Part shown: positions 5,737 to 6,034 of the stretch, piece by piece
Numbering within the stretch: the stretch's first letter is position 1
How the letters are laid out: each line of letters opens with the position of its first letter
Origin: Desulfobacterales bacterium
Lineage (GTDB): Bacteria; Desulfobacterota; Desulfobacteria; Desulfobacterales; Desulfobacteraceae
NCBI GenBank assembly: GCA_022361535.1
Contig: JAKSAU010000997.1
Span: 1 to 6,034 of the forward strand
Length of the DNA stretch: 6,034 nucleotides
Reading direction: 5' to 3'
Notes under the pieces: generated by a model
What the model was told of the DNA's origin: nothing
Seen by the model: only the letters and a program-made list of their open reading frames with translations
Database searches by the model: none
Program-made: the position numbers and the translations under genes

Positions 5737-6034
5737 ATGGTAACTGGTAGATGGAAAAAACGAGAACGTACATTTTCAAAGAGCGAAATCAAAGTTAAAT
5801 CAAAAGAATTCCAACAATTTATCCGCCAAAAATCATCACAGTCGACACGTGCATATTTTAGTCTGTCTCAACAAAAAAAGATGGAAATACCTGTGCCCGA
5901 CCTTTCCATCCAAGACTATATAATAGAGAACTATAAAAAAAGTTACATCATCAAAATGGGATTAAAAGAAAAAAAAACCAACTTCATAAGATTTATAAAG
6001 GAATTAGCCATTATTTCTTCAAATAGGGTTATAA
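5737..6034 (+). CDS. Lysine-rich hypothetical protein, N-terminal part (3' end outside window)
   Basis: From ATG 5737 the frame stays open for 99 codons to the window edge, which is unlikely by chance in such AT-rich DNA. AAGGAG at 5728-5733 precedes the ATG, but the spacing of only 3 nt is short. An upstream TTG at 5707 overlaps the transposase stop codon and has no ribosome binding site. The gene begins 26 bp after the transposase stop, so the two could be co-transcribed. The N-terminus is strongly basic (GRWKKRERTFSKSEIKVKSKE), followed by a Gln/Ser-rich stretch, a short PVPDLSIQDYIIENY segment, and then a Lys-rich helix-like part with IIKMGLKEKKTNFIRFIKEL. No signal peptide, membrane segment or known domain is recognised. 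A nucleic-acid-binding role is suggested only by charge. It could be an IS accessory gene, a host gene beside the insertion point, or the front of a longer protein. Confidence 0.5.
   Translation, partial: MVTGRWKKRERTFSKSEIKVKSKEFQQFIRQKSSQSTRAYFSLSQQKKMEIPVPDLSIQDYIIENYKKSYIIKMGLKEKKTNFIRFIKELAIISSNRVI

Noticed and set aside
3990..5890. GTATTTCCA (3990-3998) and TGGAAATAC (5882-5890) as terminal inverted repeats of the IS.
   Set aside because: Only 9 bp match, the flanks do not extend it, and the right copy would lie inside the lysine-rich ORF. A match of this length is expected by chance in the sequence compared.
6021..6034. AACCCTATTT (reverse strand at the window end) compared with GACCCATATTT near 3910 as inverted IS ends.
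   Set aside because: The match needs a one-base gap, is short, and falls inside an open reading frame at the window edge where it cannot be extended.

Overview
The window looks like accessory or metabolic chromosomal DNA from a Gram-negative bacterium. The transposase resembles, from memory, IS1634-type copies common in Desulfobacteraceae-like sulfate reducers. That assignment is an inference from family resemblance and intermediate base composition, not a demonstrated identity. All supported genes lie on the + strand.

Layout. (1) Positions 2-220 hold the C-terminal end of a small protein that resembles the SpoIIAA-like/STAS-SEC14 family. (2) Positions 221-483 are a regulatory gap containing two 11-bp-phased TTGAGT elements directly followed by a perfect 24-bp palindrome (384-407). 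(3) Positions 484-2772 encode a large cytosolic DUF3604/PHP-like metal-dependent hydrolase candidate that starts at a TTG codon with a good Shine-Dalgarno site. (4) Positions 2813-3604 encode a GntR-family regulator of the HutC/UTRA type, 40 bp downstream and probably in the same operon. (5) Positions 3605-4021 are mostly non-coding. They include a well-initiated but very short ORF (3772-3852) that looks like the beginning of an exported protein cut short, plus short direct repeats. (6) Positions 4022-5710 encode an apparently intact IS1634-family (IS4 superfamily) DDE transposase with a TTG start and a near-consensus Shine-Dalgarno site. (7) From 5737 to the window end runs an open, lysine-rich reading frame with no recognised family.

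How the parts may work together. The hydrolase and the UTRA regulator probably form a ligand-responsive catabolic or salvage unit: the regulator would bind a small molecule related to the enzyme's substrate and release an operator, for which the palindrome is the best candidate. A strong ribosome binding site and a basic, signal-peptide-like N-terminus just downstream suggest that a transporter binding-protein gene once followed the regulator and was destroyed near the IS. The hydrolase's substrate is not known to me. No CRISPR array, tRNA or rRNA was seen. The strongest case for something undescribed is the pairing of a DUF3604 enzyme of unknown function with its own regulator and a candidate operator.
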